Source: Streptomyces sp. cg36 (GTDB lineage Bacteria; Actinomycetota; Actinomycetes; Streptomycetales; Streptomycetaceae). Taken from it: 64,000 nucleotides of DNA. This document shows positions 9,079 through 18,100 of this stretch, piece by piece (the first letter of the stretch is position 1; every line of letters begins with the position of its first letter). The position numbers were made by a program, and so were the translations under genes. Location: contig NZ_CP163520.1 of assembly GCF_041080675.1 (NCBI RefSeq), forward strand, positions 3,596,001 to 3,660,000, written 5' to 3'. The notes below the pieces were generated by a model. It did no database searches. It worked only from the letters and a program-made list of their open reading frames with translations, and was not told where the DNA came from.

Positions 9079-9588
9079 ATGGGGACGAATGGATCGACCA
9101 TGCTGGAGCCGTTGGAGCCTTTAAGGCAGACCCTCCCGCCCATCGACCCGTCCGCCGTGGCCAGTTCCGCCTCCTGTGCCCTGCCCGCCCGCTACGAGGC
9201 CGTGGGCGGCGCGAGACAGTTCACCAGGAAGACCCTCGGCCAGTGGGACCTGACGGAACGGTTCGACGAAGTCGCCCTGGTCGTCTCGGAACTCGTCACC
9301 AACGCCCTGCGGCACGCGCTGCCCGTCGACACCGTCCGTGAGGCCCGCGAGTGCGAGTCGCCGGTGCGGCTGCACCTGATGCGCTGGACCAGCCGACTGG
9401 TGTGCGCGGTGCGCGACCCCAGTGTGGACAGCCCGTCCTCGCCCGGCTCCGACGACTGCGACGCCGAGTCGGGGCGCGGCCTGTTCCTGGTGGACTCCTT
9501 CAGCGACTCCTGGGGCTGGCACCCGCTCACCGGCACCCTGCACGGCAAGGTGGTCTGGGCCTTGTTCCGCCTCCAGCCGTCCGACTGA
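9079..9588 (+). CDS. ATP-binding (HATPase_c) anti-sigma-factor-like protein
   Basis: Small GHKL-type ATPase of 169 residues, of the RsbW/SpoIIAB-like class common in Streptomyces. The N-box is FDEVALVVSELVTNALRHA (about 55-73). The G1 region is short (VRDPS), and the second glycine box is ESGRGLFLVDSFSDSWG. Such proteins are proposed to bind sigma factors or act as serine kinases; the partner cannot be read from sequence. The start ATG 9079 is behind GGGAG (9066-9070). It completes the XRE / ATPase / DUF397 set seen at WhiJ-like loci. Confidence 0.85.
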   Translation: MGTNGSTMLEPLEPLRQTLPPIDPSAVASSASCALPARYEAVGGARQFTRKTLGQWDLTERFDEVALVVSELVTNALRHALPVDTVREARECESPVRLHLMRWTSRLVCAVRDPSVDSPSSPGSDDCDAESGRGLFLVDSFSDSWGWHPLTGTLHGKVVWALFRLQPSD

Positions 9589-9615
9589 GCCCGAGCCTGG
9601 CCCGAGCACGGCGAA

Positions 9616-9651
9616 AACGCCGATCGGCCCCGTGGGGAACCGGTCGGCGTT
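9616..9651. terminator. strong bipartite hairpin terminator
   Basis: Arms 9616-9627 and 9640-9651 pair over 12 bp with one G-U, and an inner CCCC/GGGG stem closes on GT. It ends the ATPase gene transcript. A degenerate series of GATCGG units follows to 9775, between the convergent ATPase and DUF397 genes. Confidence 0.7.
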
Positions 9652-9760
9652 CGGCTTGTTCCAGGCGATCGGCCGAGGCCGGGTGACGATCGGGCGGCGA
9701 TCAATCCGTGATCGGCCGGTCGACGGTCGGTCAATCGGCTATCAGCCAGCCGGCGATCGG

Positions 9761-10000
9761 TCAGTCGGTGATCAGGTGGTCGAACTCGCCGTCCTTGATG
9801 CCGAGCAGCATCGCTTCGATCTCCGCGCGGGTGTAGACCAGCGCGGGCCCGTCCGGAAACGTCGAGTTACGGACCGCAACCCTCCCGCCGGGCAGCCGGG
9901 CGAACTCCACGCAGGTTCCCTGCGAATTGCTGTGACGGCTCTTCTGCCAGACGACACCGTGAAGCTCCGTTGCCGCCATGCCGTTGTACGCGTGGTGCAA
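9761..10000 (-). CDS. DUF397 domain-containing protein
   Basis: Small protein of 79 residues. The DUF397 pattern is clear: VVWQKSRHSNSQGTCVEFARLPGG, then VAVRNSTFPDGPALVYTRAEIEAML. DUF397 proteins occur beside WhiJ-type regulators and are thought to modulate them. The start is uncertain. TTG 10000 is preferred because GGGAG lies 5 nt upstream and the residues that follow fit the family. ATG 9979 has no ribosome binding site, and ATG 10030 adds unlikely residues. A TGCACGTGCA palindrome lies about 90 bp upstream. Confidence 0.85.
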   Translation of the reverse strand: MHHAYNGMAATELHGVVWQKSRHSNSQGTCVEFARLPGGRVAVRNSTFPDGPALVYTRAEIEAMLLGIKDGEFDHLITD

Positions 10001-10088
10001 GGTCGCTCCCGGGGATGTGCAGGGGTGCATTCGTGAAAGGTCAACTGCCCCGGATCATAGCCGTGTTCATGTGCGCCTGCATGAGCAT

Positions 10089-10100
10089 ATGCACGTGCAC
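10089..10100. promoter_or_regulatory. palindromic element upstream of the DUF397 gene
   Basis: ATGCACGTGCAC is the exact reverse complement of the site at 8919-8930. Counting flanks, 16 positions match with one transition (ATGCACGTGCACGYGC). It is a likely operator linking the DUF397 gene with the XRE/ATPase promoter region. Confidence 0.5.
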
Positions 10101-10240
10101 GCGCGGTACGCGGGCCGTTACAGGCGTTTCACCGGGTTGAACCCCTCGCCCACTGGGTATAGACGCGCCTCACGCCCGGCTGGTTCACCCGCTGGTAGCT
10201 TGTCGCGGTCCGAGAACCGCCGACGCAAGGGGATTTCACA

Positions 10241-10804
10241 GTGCACAGGCACGTACGCACCGGGACGGGCGCCCTCGCCCTCGCCGCCTGCCTCGCCCTG
10301 GCCGGGTGCTCCAGCTCGGACAACGGCGACAAGGCGAAGGACAAGGACGGACAGAAGAGCACCGGCGGAGCGGCGTCGTCCCCGTCGCAGAGCGCGGGTG
10401 CGAACGGTGGCGGCAGCGGCAACGGGGCCGGCGGCGGCTCGGGTTCCGGTTCTGGGTCGGGCTCCGGACCGGGCTCGGGCAAGGTGGCCGCGAAGGACAT
10501 CGCGGGGGCATGGGCCGCGGTCCTCCAGGGCAAGCCCACCGCCCTGGTGATCAGCGGTACGACCGTGGCGCTCGGCGGCGAACACACGTGCACCGGCACG
10601 GTCAACGACAACGGCATGGCGATGATCGAGCTGAAGTGCGCCGACGGCAACACCGACCGCGTCGCGGGCATGCCCTCGCTCGGCCCGGACGGCAAGACCC
10701 TCACGGTGAAGTGGGAGGGCGGCACGACGGACAAGTTCACCAAGTCGGAGCTGGACGGCAAGGTCCCGCCGGGGATGACGGCGGGCGGCGTCCCGACACC
10801 GTAG
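10241..10804 (+). CDS. secreted lipoprotein of unknown function
   Basis: Predicted lipoprotein of 187 residues. The signal peptide ends in the lipobox LAGC (Cys at about residue 23). A Lys/Asp stretch and a Gly/Ser-rich spacer follow (about 48-83), then a globular C-terminal domain of about 100 residues (AAKDIAGAWAAV onwards) with two cysteines that could pair. The start GTG 10241 has AAGGGG about 8 nt upstream. I do not recognise the C-terminal domain. It is divergent from the DUF397 gene, with no evident operon partner. Confidence 0.8.
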   Translation: MHRHVRTGTGALALAACLALAGCSSSDNGDKAKDKDGQKSTGGAASSPSQSAGANGGGSGNGAGGGSGSGSGSGSGPGSGKVAAKDIAGAWAAVLQGKPTALVISGTTVALGGEHTCTGTVNDNGMAMIELKCADGNTDRVAGMPSLGPDGKTLTVKWEGGTTDKFTKSELDGKVPPGMTAGGVPTP

Positions 10805-10930
10805 ATCCGGGCACGGCGGCCGGTCCCCCGGAGCCCGGCGCGGTCGGGCCGGCCGCATCGCCATCCTCGTACCCCCGAGCGTGACGGGTCGGCGGCGTCC
10901 CCGCCCCGTACCTCCGGGCCCGCCGCCCGC

Positions 10931-13018
10931 TCAGGGACGCGGTGGCCCGGCCGCGTCCTTCACCGCCATCGGTGGCGCGGGCGAGGCGAGCGCGTCGGAG
11001 AAGTCGCGCAGGGCGTCGAGCAGCAGACCCGCGCCCTTGCGTACGACCCGGTCGGCGCCCGCCTCGCCGTCCCGCGCCGCCAGCGCCCGCTCCACCTCGT
11101 CCCACCCCGGCACCTTGCGCTCCCGGACCTCCCTGGCGCCCCGCCCGGTCGCCTCCCGCAGCGCCTCGGCGAACGCGGCGGCGCCCGGCACCGGGTCCGC
11201 GCCCCGTTCGGGCACGTGCGCCTCCATCAGCATCGCGATCCGCCCGAACTGGCCGACCGCGTGCCCGGCCTCGTCGGCGACCGCGCGCGACAGGCCCCGG
11301 TGGCGCACCGGCTCGTGCCTGGCCCGTTCCAGCGCCTCCTCCCAGGCGAGCCGGGCCGCCCGGGTGTCGAGCAGCGCCCGCCGGACCTCGTCGGCGGGGG
11401 CGGCCGGGTCGGCGTACCGGTCGGCCACGGCCGCCGCGTACCGTCCGCAGGCCGCCAGCCAGTCCGCCAGGCGGGTCCGGAGCCGGGGCGTCTCCCAGGC
11501 CGGGTAGACCGCGTACGAGGCCATCGCCAGCACCCCGCCGAGCAGCGTGAGCAGCACCCGGTCGGGAACGGTCTGGGTCCAGCGCAGTCCGCCGGTGCCG
11601 AGCAGGAAGACCACGTACGCGGAGACGCACGCGCTGGCCGCCGCGTACCCCGTACGCATCAGCAGGTACAGCAGGAACGCGCAGAGCACCGCGAGGGTGA
11701 TCGAGAGCACCGGGCCGGGGTGGGTGAGCTGGACGATCCCGGTGGCGACGGCGACGCCGACGAGGGTGCCGCCGAAACGGGCGACCGCGCGGGAGTACGT
11801 CTGGGAGAAGTCCGGGCGCATCACCATCACGGAGGCCATCGGCGCCCAGTAGCCGTGGCCGAGCGGCAGGGCCTGGCCGATCACATAGCCGGCGGCGGCG
11901 ACCGCGCAGACCCGGGCGGCGTGCCGGAACACCGGGGAGTCGCGCCGGGCGCACTCCGCGCGCATCGTGCGCAGCGCGACCGGAACGAGCCGGGGCACGG
12001 TCGGCCGCAGCAGCGGCTCCGCCCCGGCGCCGCCGGTCCCCTCGGCCGTCTCCATCACATCGCCGAGCAGGGCGATCAGCCGGGTCGCGGCACGGAAGGC
12101 CGGGCCGGTGAGGATCGCGCCGGTGTCCGGGGTGCGCAGCGCGGCGGCGGCCGGCGCGGGGATGCGGACCTCCTCGCCGTGCCGGATCGCGCGGGCCGCC
12201 GCGTCGAGCACGGAGGCGGCGGCGCCGAGCAGTTCGCGCACCCGGTCGCGCTCGCGGCCCTCCTCGGGGACCCCGAGCGCCGGATCGGCGAGCGAGGCGA
12301 GTACGGGTCTGATGCGCTCGGCGACGCCGCGCGAGCCGTGCAGCTCGGCCGGTCTGCGACGGGCCTCGCGGGGCGTGACGGCGGCGGCCAGGCGGGCCGT
12401 CATCAGCGGGCCCGGGTCGAAGGGGGCGCGCGGGTCGTGGCGCAGCCTGCGCGCGTAGTCCGCCACGGCGGCGAGGGCGTCCGCGAGCGCGTCGCGCTGG
12501 GCGCCCCAGCGGCGGATCGGTACGAGGACGACCAGCGCCGCCTGGACCACACCGCCCGCCGCGATCAGCGCCGCGTGTCCGGCGGCCGCGGCCAGCGAGG
12601 TCGGCAGGGTGACCGTGACCAGCATGATCGCGACGTTGGAGGACGCGATGATCCCGGCCGTCGGACCGACGGCCCAGGCCAGCCCCGACACGAAGGTCCA
12701 GACGGCGAGCAGCAGCAGGAAGAACGGCGAGTGGGCGCCGACCAGATAACCGAGGAAGGTCGACACGGCGAGGGAGGCCCCCGAGGCCAGCGCCAGCACG
12801 GGGCGCGGGCGCCAGCTGCGCTGGAAGGTGGCGATGGCCGCCTGCAGCGCGCCGAACGCGGAGCTGACGGCGGCGGCCGGACCGAGCGCGGCGAGGCTCA
12901 CCCCGACGACCAGCGCGAGCCCGGCGGCCCCGCGCAACGCCACGGCGGGTTCGAGCCGCCGCCGCTCCACACTCAGCCCCGAACGCGCGGTCTCCCTCAA
13001 CGCCCGGACCCAGCCCAT
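10931..13018 (-). CDS. FUSC family membrane transporter
   Basis: Membrane protein of 695 residues in the fusaric acid resistance/YccS-like family, whose members are linked to efflux of aromatic acids. Two blocks of about five to six hydrophobic segments (about 25-170 and 375-500) are separated by a helical cytoplasmic region (about 180-370) and followed by a long helical tail. The second block contains the FUSC-like YVIGQALPLGHGYWAPMASVMVMRPDFSQTYSRAVARFGGTLVG region. The start ATG 13018 opens the conserved region. No periplasmic adaptor or outer-membrane partner is present, as expected in a Gram-positive organism. Confidence 0.85.
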   Translation of the reverse strand: MGWVRALRETARSGLSVERRRLEPAVALRGAAGLALVVGVSLAALGPAAAVSSAFGALQAAIATFQRSWRPRPVLALASGASLAVSTFLGYLVGAHSPFFLLLLAVWTFVSGLAWAVGPTAGIIASSNVAIMLVTVTLPTSLAAAAGHAALIAAGGVVQAALVVLVPIRRWGAQRDALADALAAVADYARRLRHDPRAPFDPGPLMTARLAAAVTPREARRRPAELHGSRGVAERIRPVLASLADPALGVPEEGRERDRVRELLGAAASVLDAAARAIRHGEEVRIPAPAAAALRTPDTGAILTGPAFRAATRLIALLGDVMETAEGTGGAGAEPLLRPTVPRLVPVALRTMRAECARRDSPVFRHAARVCAVAAAGYVIGQALPLGHGYWAPMASVMVMRPDFSQTYSRAVARFGGTLVGVAVATGIVQLTHPGPVLSITLAVLCAFLLYLLMRTGYAAASACVSAYVVFLLGTGGLRWTQTVPDRVLLTLLGGVLAMASYAVYPAWETPRLRTRLADWLAACGRYAAAVADRYADPAAPADEVRRALLDTRAARLAWEEALERARHEPVRHRGLSRAVADEAGHAVGQFGRIAMLMEAHVPERGADPVPGAAAFAEALREATGRGAREVRERKVPGWDEVERALAARDGEAGADRVVRKGAGLLLDALRDFSDALASPAPPMAVKDAAGPPRP

Positions 13019-13059
13019 GGCCCGAGCGTAACGCCCCTGCCTCGCCCCACCCCCTCAAC

Positions 13060-13410
13060 CCAGCGGGAGGTGCCCCCACCTGGGGGCAGAGCTCCACCGA
13101 GGGGTTCCGGGCCCCGCCGGGGAGCCTTCGGAGGTGCCCCCGCTGGGAGCTGGAGGCGAAGCCCTGCTGAGGGCTTCGCGGGCGCGGGGCAACCGAGCCC
13201 TCGGGAGAGGTGCCCCCACGTGGGGGGCGAAGCCCCGGGGGCGCCCCGCCGAGGGCTTCCGGGGTGCGCGGGGGTTGGTGGGCCCGGGGTCCCCTGGGGA
13301 GCCTTCCGGGGGCGCTCCCGCCGGGGGCTGGGGACGAAGCCTCGCCGAGGTCTTCCGGGCGCGGGCCCCGCCCGGGCCTTCGGGAGGCGGGGCCAGGGGT
13401 GCAGGGGTGA
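13060..13410. repeat. degenerate GC-rich repeats downstream of the DUF2786 gene
   Basis: Several imperfect copies of a unit with the elements GGAGGTGCCCCCAC, GGGGGCGAAGCC, CCGAGGG and CTTCCGGGGCGCG recur with 60-90 bp spacing between the FUSC and DUF2786 genes. The block resembles the highly structured intergenic repeats seen in many Streptomyces. I see no gene in it, although long artefactual reading frames cross it on both strands. Confidence 0.5.
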
Positions 13411-13493
13411 GAGGGCGGAGCCCCCGCCAGGGGTCCGGGGCGGAGCCCCCGAGGGCACGCCCCCCCCCCGAGGGCCCGGGGGCAGGGGCAGCC

Positions 13494-14639
13494 TCAGACC
13501 GGTGGCAGGGGGCGGCGGCTGCCCGGCTGGTGGGCCCGGTTCGCCGCCGCCGTCCCGTCCTGCCACCCCGCCTCGTCCGTCGCCCCCCGCACCCGCGTCC
13601 GCACCGTCCTCGGAAACATCTCGTCCGCCCGGTCCGCGACCGCCACCGCGCGCGTGGCCAGAACCGGCAGCAACGCGTCGTCGCGCCGCTCGGCCGCCTC
13701 CTCCACCTGTCGGGCCGTCGCCGCGAGCAGATCGCCGAGCCGATGCGCGTACGCCAGCAGGAACGACTGCCGGAACGTCTTCGTCCGCTTCCGTCCGCCC
13801 GCCCGCTGCGCCGCCTCCGCCCGCACCATCGCCGCCAGCCCCTGCACCAGCAGCGAGCCGTACAGCAGCTCCACCGCCTCCAGATCCGCCTCGAACCCCA
13901 CGACCGTGGAGAACCCGAGCTCCCCGTTCCACACCGCCCGGCAGTGGTTCGCCGAGGCGACCGCGTCGAGCAGGATCGCCTTGGACGTCTCGTACGGCGT
14001 GTCCACCCCGATCCGGCACGCCCCCGGTACGTCCGCGCGCCGCCCGCCCGCCGCGAGCACCGCCTCGTCGATGCTGTGCAGCGCCATCAGCTCCTGCGCC
14101 TTGGCGCTCAGCGCCTCCGCCTCGTCCGGGAACTCCGTCGCCTCCGCCTTCGCCAGCAGCCCCCGGATCCGGGTCAGCGCCTTCGGCTCGCCGTGTACGG
14201 GCGCGCGGTGCACCGCCGCACCCGGCACCGGCCCCACCGGCTCGATCGAGGGCAGCCGCAGCAGCAGCCGGTACAGCTCCAGCACGGCCGTCGCCCGCGA
14301 GAAACGGTCCTCGGCCCGCCGCACCTCCCCGGGCAGCGCCGCCACCTGCTCGGCCCAGCGCGGCGGCAACTCCCCGTACCTCCCCAGCTGCCCCCGTACG
14401 AGCTCGGCCACCAGCGCCACCTGCGGCTCGGCCAGCTCGCGCCGCACCATCCGCACGACGTCCGCGGGCTGCCACCCCCGCTCCCACGCCCGTGCGATCA
14501 GATCCTGGCCGCGCAGGGCGAGCTCGGCATCGGCCGCCGGATCGGCGGCGAGCAGCGAAGCACCGGTGTCCAGGCCCGCATCCGTCTCGGCGTACAGCGC
14601 GGCGGCCAGCGCCAGATCAACCGTCTTCTCGTCACTCAC
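13494..14639 (-). CDS. DUF2786 domain-containing protein
   Basis: Protein of 381 residues. The DUF2786 segment is seen at about 150-190 (KALTRIRGLLAKAEATEFPDEAEALSAKAQELMALHSI). The following region (NHCRAVWNGELGFSTVVGFEADLEAVELLYGSLLVQGLAAMVRAEA) is typical of actinobacterial members. An N-terminal helical domain of about 140 residues precedes it. No zinc-protease HExxH is present. The role is unknown. The start ATG 14639 is preceded by GTGGGGTGAG, a weak site. It is divergent from the polymerase gene, across tandem repeats. Confidence 0.8.
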   Translation of the reverse strand: MSDEKTVDLALAAALYAETDAGLDTGASLLAADPAADAELALRGQDLIARAWERGWQPADVVRMVRRELAEPQVALVAELVRGQLGRYGELPPRWAEQVAALPGEVRRAEDRFSRATAVLELYRLLLRLPSIEPVGPVPGAAVHRAPVHGEPKALTRIRGLLAKAEATEFPDEAEALSAKAQELMALHSIDEAVLAAGGRRADVPGACRIGVDTPYETSKAILLDAVASANHCRAVWNGELGFSTVVGFEADLEAVELLYGSLLVQGLAAMVRAEAAQRAGGRKRTKTFRQSFLLAYAHRLGDLLAATARQVEEAAERRDDALLPVLATRAVAVADRADEMFPRTVRTRVRGATDEAGWQDGTAAANRAHQPGSRRPLPPV

Positions 14640-14720
14640 CCCACGATCGTCCCAGCCCCCTCCTCAAACACCGCACACGGACCGTGCCCCGGTCCGGATA
14701 CGGGCCGACACGGGGGACGG

Positions 14721-14870
14721 GCCAGCCCGGGATGCGGCTCGGGGCGGCGTACGGGGTCGGCCCAGGATGCGGGTCAAGGCACGGTCGGGGTCGGCCCGGA
14801 ATGCGGGTCGAGGCACGGTCGGGGTCGGCCCCGGGGTACGAATCGGGGCGGGGTACGGGGTCGTCCCGGG
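14721..14870. repeat. 34-bp imperfect tandem repeat in a divergent promoter region
   Basis: Four head-to-tail copies: 14721-14756, 14757-14790, 14791-14824 and 14825-14860. The unit begins TCGGCCC-GGATGCGGGTC and ends ACGGTCGGGG. Copies 2 and 3 are 34 bp and nearly identical; copies 1 and 4 differ in length and sequence. The array occupies most of the 348 bp between the divergent DUF2786 and polymerase genes. Confidence 0.75.
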
Positions 14871-14987
14871 CCGGAGCCCCAGGCATGGGCCGGGCCCGGC
14901 CCACCCGTCGCACTCGTCCACAGTCTGTGGACGACCCCACCGGCGCGCGGCGCCACATTGTCAGTACCCGGTGCCACACTCGCACTC

Positions 14988-16685
14988 GTGGACGAGAAGT
15001 GGGCGCTGGACCCCACCGAGGACGGCGGCGCGCGGCTCGTTGCCCTCGGGCACGACGGGCTGCCCAGTGGGCCCGTGGCGCACGAACCGGATCTGGCCGC
15101 CGCCGTCCGGACCCGGCCGGGCGTCGGCCGCTGGGTGTGGCGCTCGACCCCCGACATCTACCCCCGCCTGCTCGCCGCCGGCGTCCGCGTGGAGCGCTGC
15201 TACGACTTGGAGGCGGCCGAACTCCTGCTCCTCGGCCACGAAGGCCGCCTCGGCGAACCCCGCTCGGCCGCGGCCGCCTGGGCCCGGCTGCACCGGCTCC
15301 CCGTACCTCCCGATCCCCCCTCCCGCACCGTCGAGCCCAGCCGTCAGTCCCCCCTGTTCGAACCGCCCAGCGCCGTCTCCCCTCCGCTGGAGGCCCTGGT
15401 CGAGGTGTACGCGGACCAGCAGCGGCGGCACGACCGGGCCGAACACCCGGGCCGGATGCGGCTGCTCACCGCCTCCGAGTCCGCCGGGATGCTGGTGGCC
15501 GCCGAGATGAACCGGGCGGGCGTGCCCTGGCGGGCCGACGTCCACCGCGCCCTGCTCCACGACCTGCTGGGCGAGCGGTACGCGGGCGGTGGCGAACCGC
15601 GCCGCCTCGCCGAGCTCGCCGACGAGGTGTCTGCCGCGTTCGGCCGCCGGGTGCGGCCCGATCTGCCCGCCGATGTGATCAAGGCGTTCGCCGAGGCCGG
15701 GATCCGGATCACTTCCACCCGGCGCTGGGCCCTGGAGGAGATCGACCACCCGGCCGTCGCGCCCCTGATCGCGTACAAGAAGCTGTACCGGATCTGGACC
15801 GCGCACGGCTGGAGCTGGCTCGCCGACTGGGTGCGCGAGGGCCGTTTCCGCCCCGAGTACACACCCGGCGGGACGGTCAGCGGACGCTGGACCACCAACG
15901 GCGGCGGCGCCCTCCAGATCCCCAAGGTCATCAGGCAGGCCGTCGTCGCCGACCCGGGCTGGCGGCTGGTGGTCGCCGACGCCGACCAGATGGAGCCGCG
16001 GGTGCTCGCCGCCATCTCCCGCGACCCCGGCCTGATGGAGGTGGCCGGGCACGACGGCGATCTGTACACCGCCCTGTCCGACCGCGCCTTCTCCGGCGAC
16101 CGGGAGCACGCCAAGCTCGCTCTGCTCGGCGCGATCTACGGCCAGACCTCCGGCGACGGCCTGAAGAACCTGGCGGCGCTGCGACGGCGCTTCCCCCGCG
16201 CCGTGGCCTATGTCGACGACGCGGCCAAGGCGGGCGAGGAGGGCCGTCTGGTGCGGACCTGGCTGGGCCGCACCAGCCCGCCCGCCGCCGGTTCCGGCGA
16301 CGACGGCGAGGCGGGCCTGCCCCAGGAGACCGAGGAGGAAGCGCCGCGCGGGGACGGCGAGTTCACCCCCGGCTACGCGTCGAGCAACGCCCGCGCCCGG
16401 GGCCGCTTCACCCGTAATTTCGTCGTCCAGGGCAGCGCCGCCGACTGGGCCCTGCTGCTCCTGGCCGCACTGCGCCAGGAGCTCGCCACCGCCGGGGCCC
16501 GGGCCGAGCTGGTCTTCTTCCAGCACGACGAGGTGATGGTCCACTGCCCCGAGGAGGAGGCGCCGTTGGTGGTGAAGGCGATCCGCTCGGCGAGCGACCT
16601 GGCCGGCCGCATCGCCTTCGGCGAGACCCCGGTGCGGTTCCCGTTCACCACGGCGGTGGTGGAGCGGTACTCGGAGGCGAAGTAG
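14988..16685 (+). CDS. family A DNA polymerase (bifunctional 3'-5' exonuclease/DNA polymerase type)
   Basis: Second, short PolI-like enzyme of 565 residues, well below the 900 or so of PolA. The N-terminal part (1-165) occupies the place of the exonuclease domain but shows no clear DEDD residues, so proofreading is doubtful. The polymerase core is intact: motif A VVADADQMEPRVLA (about 325-338), motif B with AKLALLGAIYGQTSG (about 371-385), and motif C FFQHDEVMVHC (about 507-517). No 5'-3' exonuclease domain exists. The start is GTG 14988, without a visible ribosome binding site, so translation may be leaderless. Its role (repair or gap filling) is inferred from the family. It stands alone, divergent from the DUF2786 gene. 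Confidence 0.88.
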   Translation: MDEKWALDPTEDGGARLVALGHDGLPSGPVAHEPDLAAAVRTRPGVGRWVWRSTPDIYPRLLAAGVRVERCYDLEAAELLLLGHEGRLGEPRSAAAAWARLHRLPVPPDPPSRTVEPSRQSPLFEPPSAVSPPLEALVEVYADQQRRHDRAEHPGRMRLLTASESAGMLVAAEMNRAGVPWRADVHRALLHDLLGERYAGGGEPRRLAELADEVSAAFGRRVRPDLPADVIKAFAEAGIRITSTRRWALEEIDHPAVAPLIAYKKLYRIWTAHGWSWLADWVREGRFRPEYTPGGTVSGRWTTNGGGALQIPKVIRQAVVADPGWRLVVADADQMEPRVLAAISRDPGLMEVAGHDGDLYTALSDRAFSGDREHAKLALLGAIYGQTSGDGLKNLAALRRRFPRAVAYVDDAAKAGEEGRLVRTWLGRTSPPAAGSGDDGEAGLPQETEEEAPRGDGEFTPGYASSNARARGRFTRNFVVQGSAADWALLLLAALRQELATAGARAELVFFQHDEVMVHCPEEEAPLVVKAIRSASDLAGRIAFGETPVRFPFTTAVVERYSEAK

Positions 16686-16750
16686 GCCCCCGGGGGGGGA
16701 CCGACCGGCCGGCGACCCGACCCACTGGCCCTCCCGGCCCCCTTCTCCCC

Positions 16751-18049
16751 CTACCTCAGCGTCTCCCACTTCTTGTCGAGCGCTATCGCCTTCAGCTGGG
16801 CCATCGTCAGTGCGGGCTGCTCGCGGGTCGCCGGGGAGTTCTGGTTGCCCGTGTTGAAGGCACTGATGACCACCCGCAGACCCGTCGTACGGACCGTGTC
16901 GACCTCCCACCACACCACACCCGCGCCGCCCTTCTCGCCCGGCCGCTGGTCCTCGCCCACCCGGGTGCCGTCGGGCAGGGTGGTGACGGTGCCCCGGAGC
17001 GCTATGTCCCCCATCCTGGGCTGGACGTTGATGCCTATGAGGCTCTTGCCCTTGCCGTCGTCGACCACCACGAAGGCATAGCCTCCCTGGTTGCCCTTGT
17101 CGACGACGTGCAGGCCCTTCGGCAGGGAGGCGATCAGCTCCCGCTGCATGGACGCCCCGCTCGGCTCCCCGGCGGGCACCGGCTCATGGCGCGGCACCGC
17201 GGCGCCCGCCATGGTCCTCTTCCACACATCGGCCGTGACCAGCGACTTCATCTGCGCGCCGGTGAGCGGCGGGTCGACCCGGGAGACCTGCGCCCCCTTC
17301 TCGGCCGGTGCGTTGTACTCGTTCGCGTCCACCATGACGCCCTTGGGCGTGATCAGCGTCGCCCGCCAGTCCTTGGTCGCCTCGCGCCGGTCGGGGTACT
17401 CATACCCCTGGAGGAGCATGAACCGCGAGCCGTCGGCGAGCACTTGGGACGAGCAGTGGTCGTAGTCGACGATCGCCTTCGACGGGCAGCTCACATACTG
17501 GGCCGCGCTCTCGCCCGCCGGGTCGATCGTGCTGAGGGCGATCCCGATCGACGCCGCGCCCTTGCCGTCGTCGTAGACGACCGAGGCCGTCGGCATGGGG
17601 GACTTCTCCCCACCGCCCGGAACCCCACCGGAGCCCGATCCGGAACCGCTCCCCGGCGACGCACCCCCGGCCGGGCCGGCGCCCGTCCCCCGCTCCTGGC
17701 TGATCTTCCCGGCCGGGAGCAGGGCGAGCAGATTCTTGATCATCTGCTCGGCGGAGACCGATACCCCTTCGGGGAGCGTCGACTTGGGCGGTGCGGCCAC
17801 GGACGACGACGTGCCGCTCCCGTCGGCCGCGCCGCCGGAGCCGTCGCCGACCAGGCCGCTCGCCCAGGCCCCGCCGAGGCCGACGGCCGCGAGCGCCACT
17901 ACGCTGCCGGTCACCGTGGCGACCCGGCGGCGCACCACCCGGCGGCGACCGTTCATCAGGCCGCGATCCAGCAGCGCCGGGCGGTCCTGCGGGGCGAAGC
18001 TGTCGCCGGTGCGGCGCATCGCGTCGCCGAGCTGGTCTTCGAAAGGCAT
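16751..18049 (-). CDS. membrane-anchored protein downstream of a SigE-family sigma factor
   Basis: Protein of 432 residues. A basic cytoplasmic N-terminus (about 1-45) ends in RRRVVRRR. One transmembrane helix follows (ATVTGSVVALAAVGLGGAWASG), then a Gly/Ser-rich extracytoplasmic segment with a second Gly/Ser/Pro patch, and a long C-terminal domain made of two similar halves. Each half contains a VVDDGKGK- or VVYDDGKGAASIGI-type strand and a GAQMKSLVTADVWKR- or MAQLKAIALDKKWE-type helix. The start ATG 18049 uses AAGGAG 11 nt upstream; an upstream ATG is less likely. It follows the sigma factor gene, an arrangement typical of these orphan SigE pairs. It may sense an external signal or sequester the sigma factor, but that is inference. 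Confidence 0.7.
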   Translation of the reverse strand: MPFEDQLGDAMRRTGDSFAPQDRPALLDRGLMNGRRRVVRRRVATVTGSVVALAAVGLGGAWASGLVGDGSGGAADGSGTSSSVAAPPKSTLPEGVSVSAEQMIKNLLALLPAGKISQERGTGAGPAGGASPGSGSGSGSGGVPGGGEKSPMPTASVVYDDGKGAASIGIALSTIDPAGESAAQYVSCPSKAIVDYDHCSSQVLADGSRFMLLQGYEYPDRREATKDWRATLITPKGVMVDANEYNAPAEKGAQVSRVDPPLTGAQMKSLVTADVWKRTMAGAAVPRHEPVPAGEPSGASMQRELIASLPKGLHVVDKGNQGGYAFVVVDDGKGKSLIGINVQPRMGDIALRGTVTTLPDGTRVGEDQRPGEKGGAGVVWWEVDTVRTTGLRVVISAFNTGNQNSPATREQPALTMAQLKAIALDKKWETLR

Positions 18050-18100
18050 GTGGGACCCCACTCCTTGCGTGGTCGTCATCGGTCGGAAGCCGTCGTTCAA

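Noticed and set aside
14721..14870. Possible CRISPR array
   Set aside because: Units are contiguous with no unique spacers, and no cas genes are present in the window.
14664..14921. Minus-strand frame of 85 codons over the 34-bp tandem repeats
   Set aside because: It merely translates the repeat, lacks a ribosome binding site and shows no protein-like pattern.
11216..16417. 1733-codon plus-strand open frame
   Set aside because: It runs antisense through the FUSC and DUF2786 genes and out of frame through the polymerase gene. Composition is Arg/Pro/Gly low-complexity, typical of GC-rich spurious frames.
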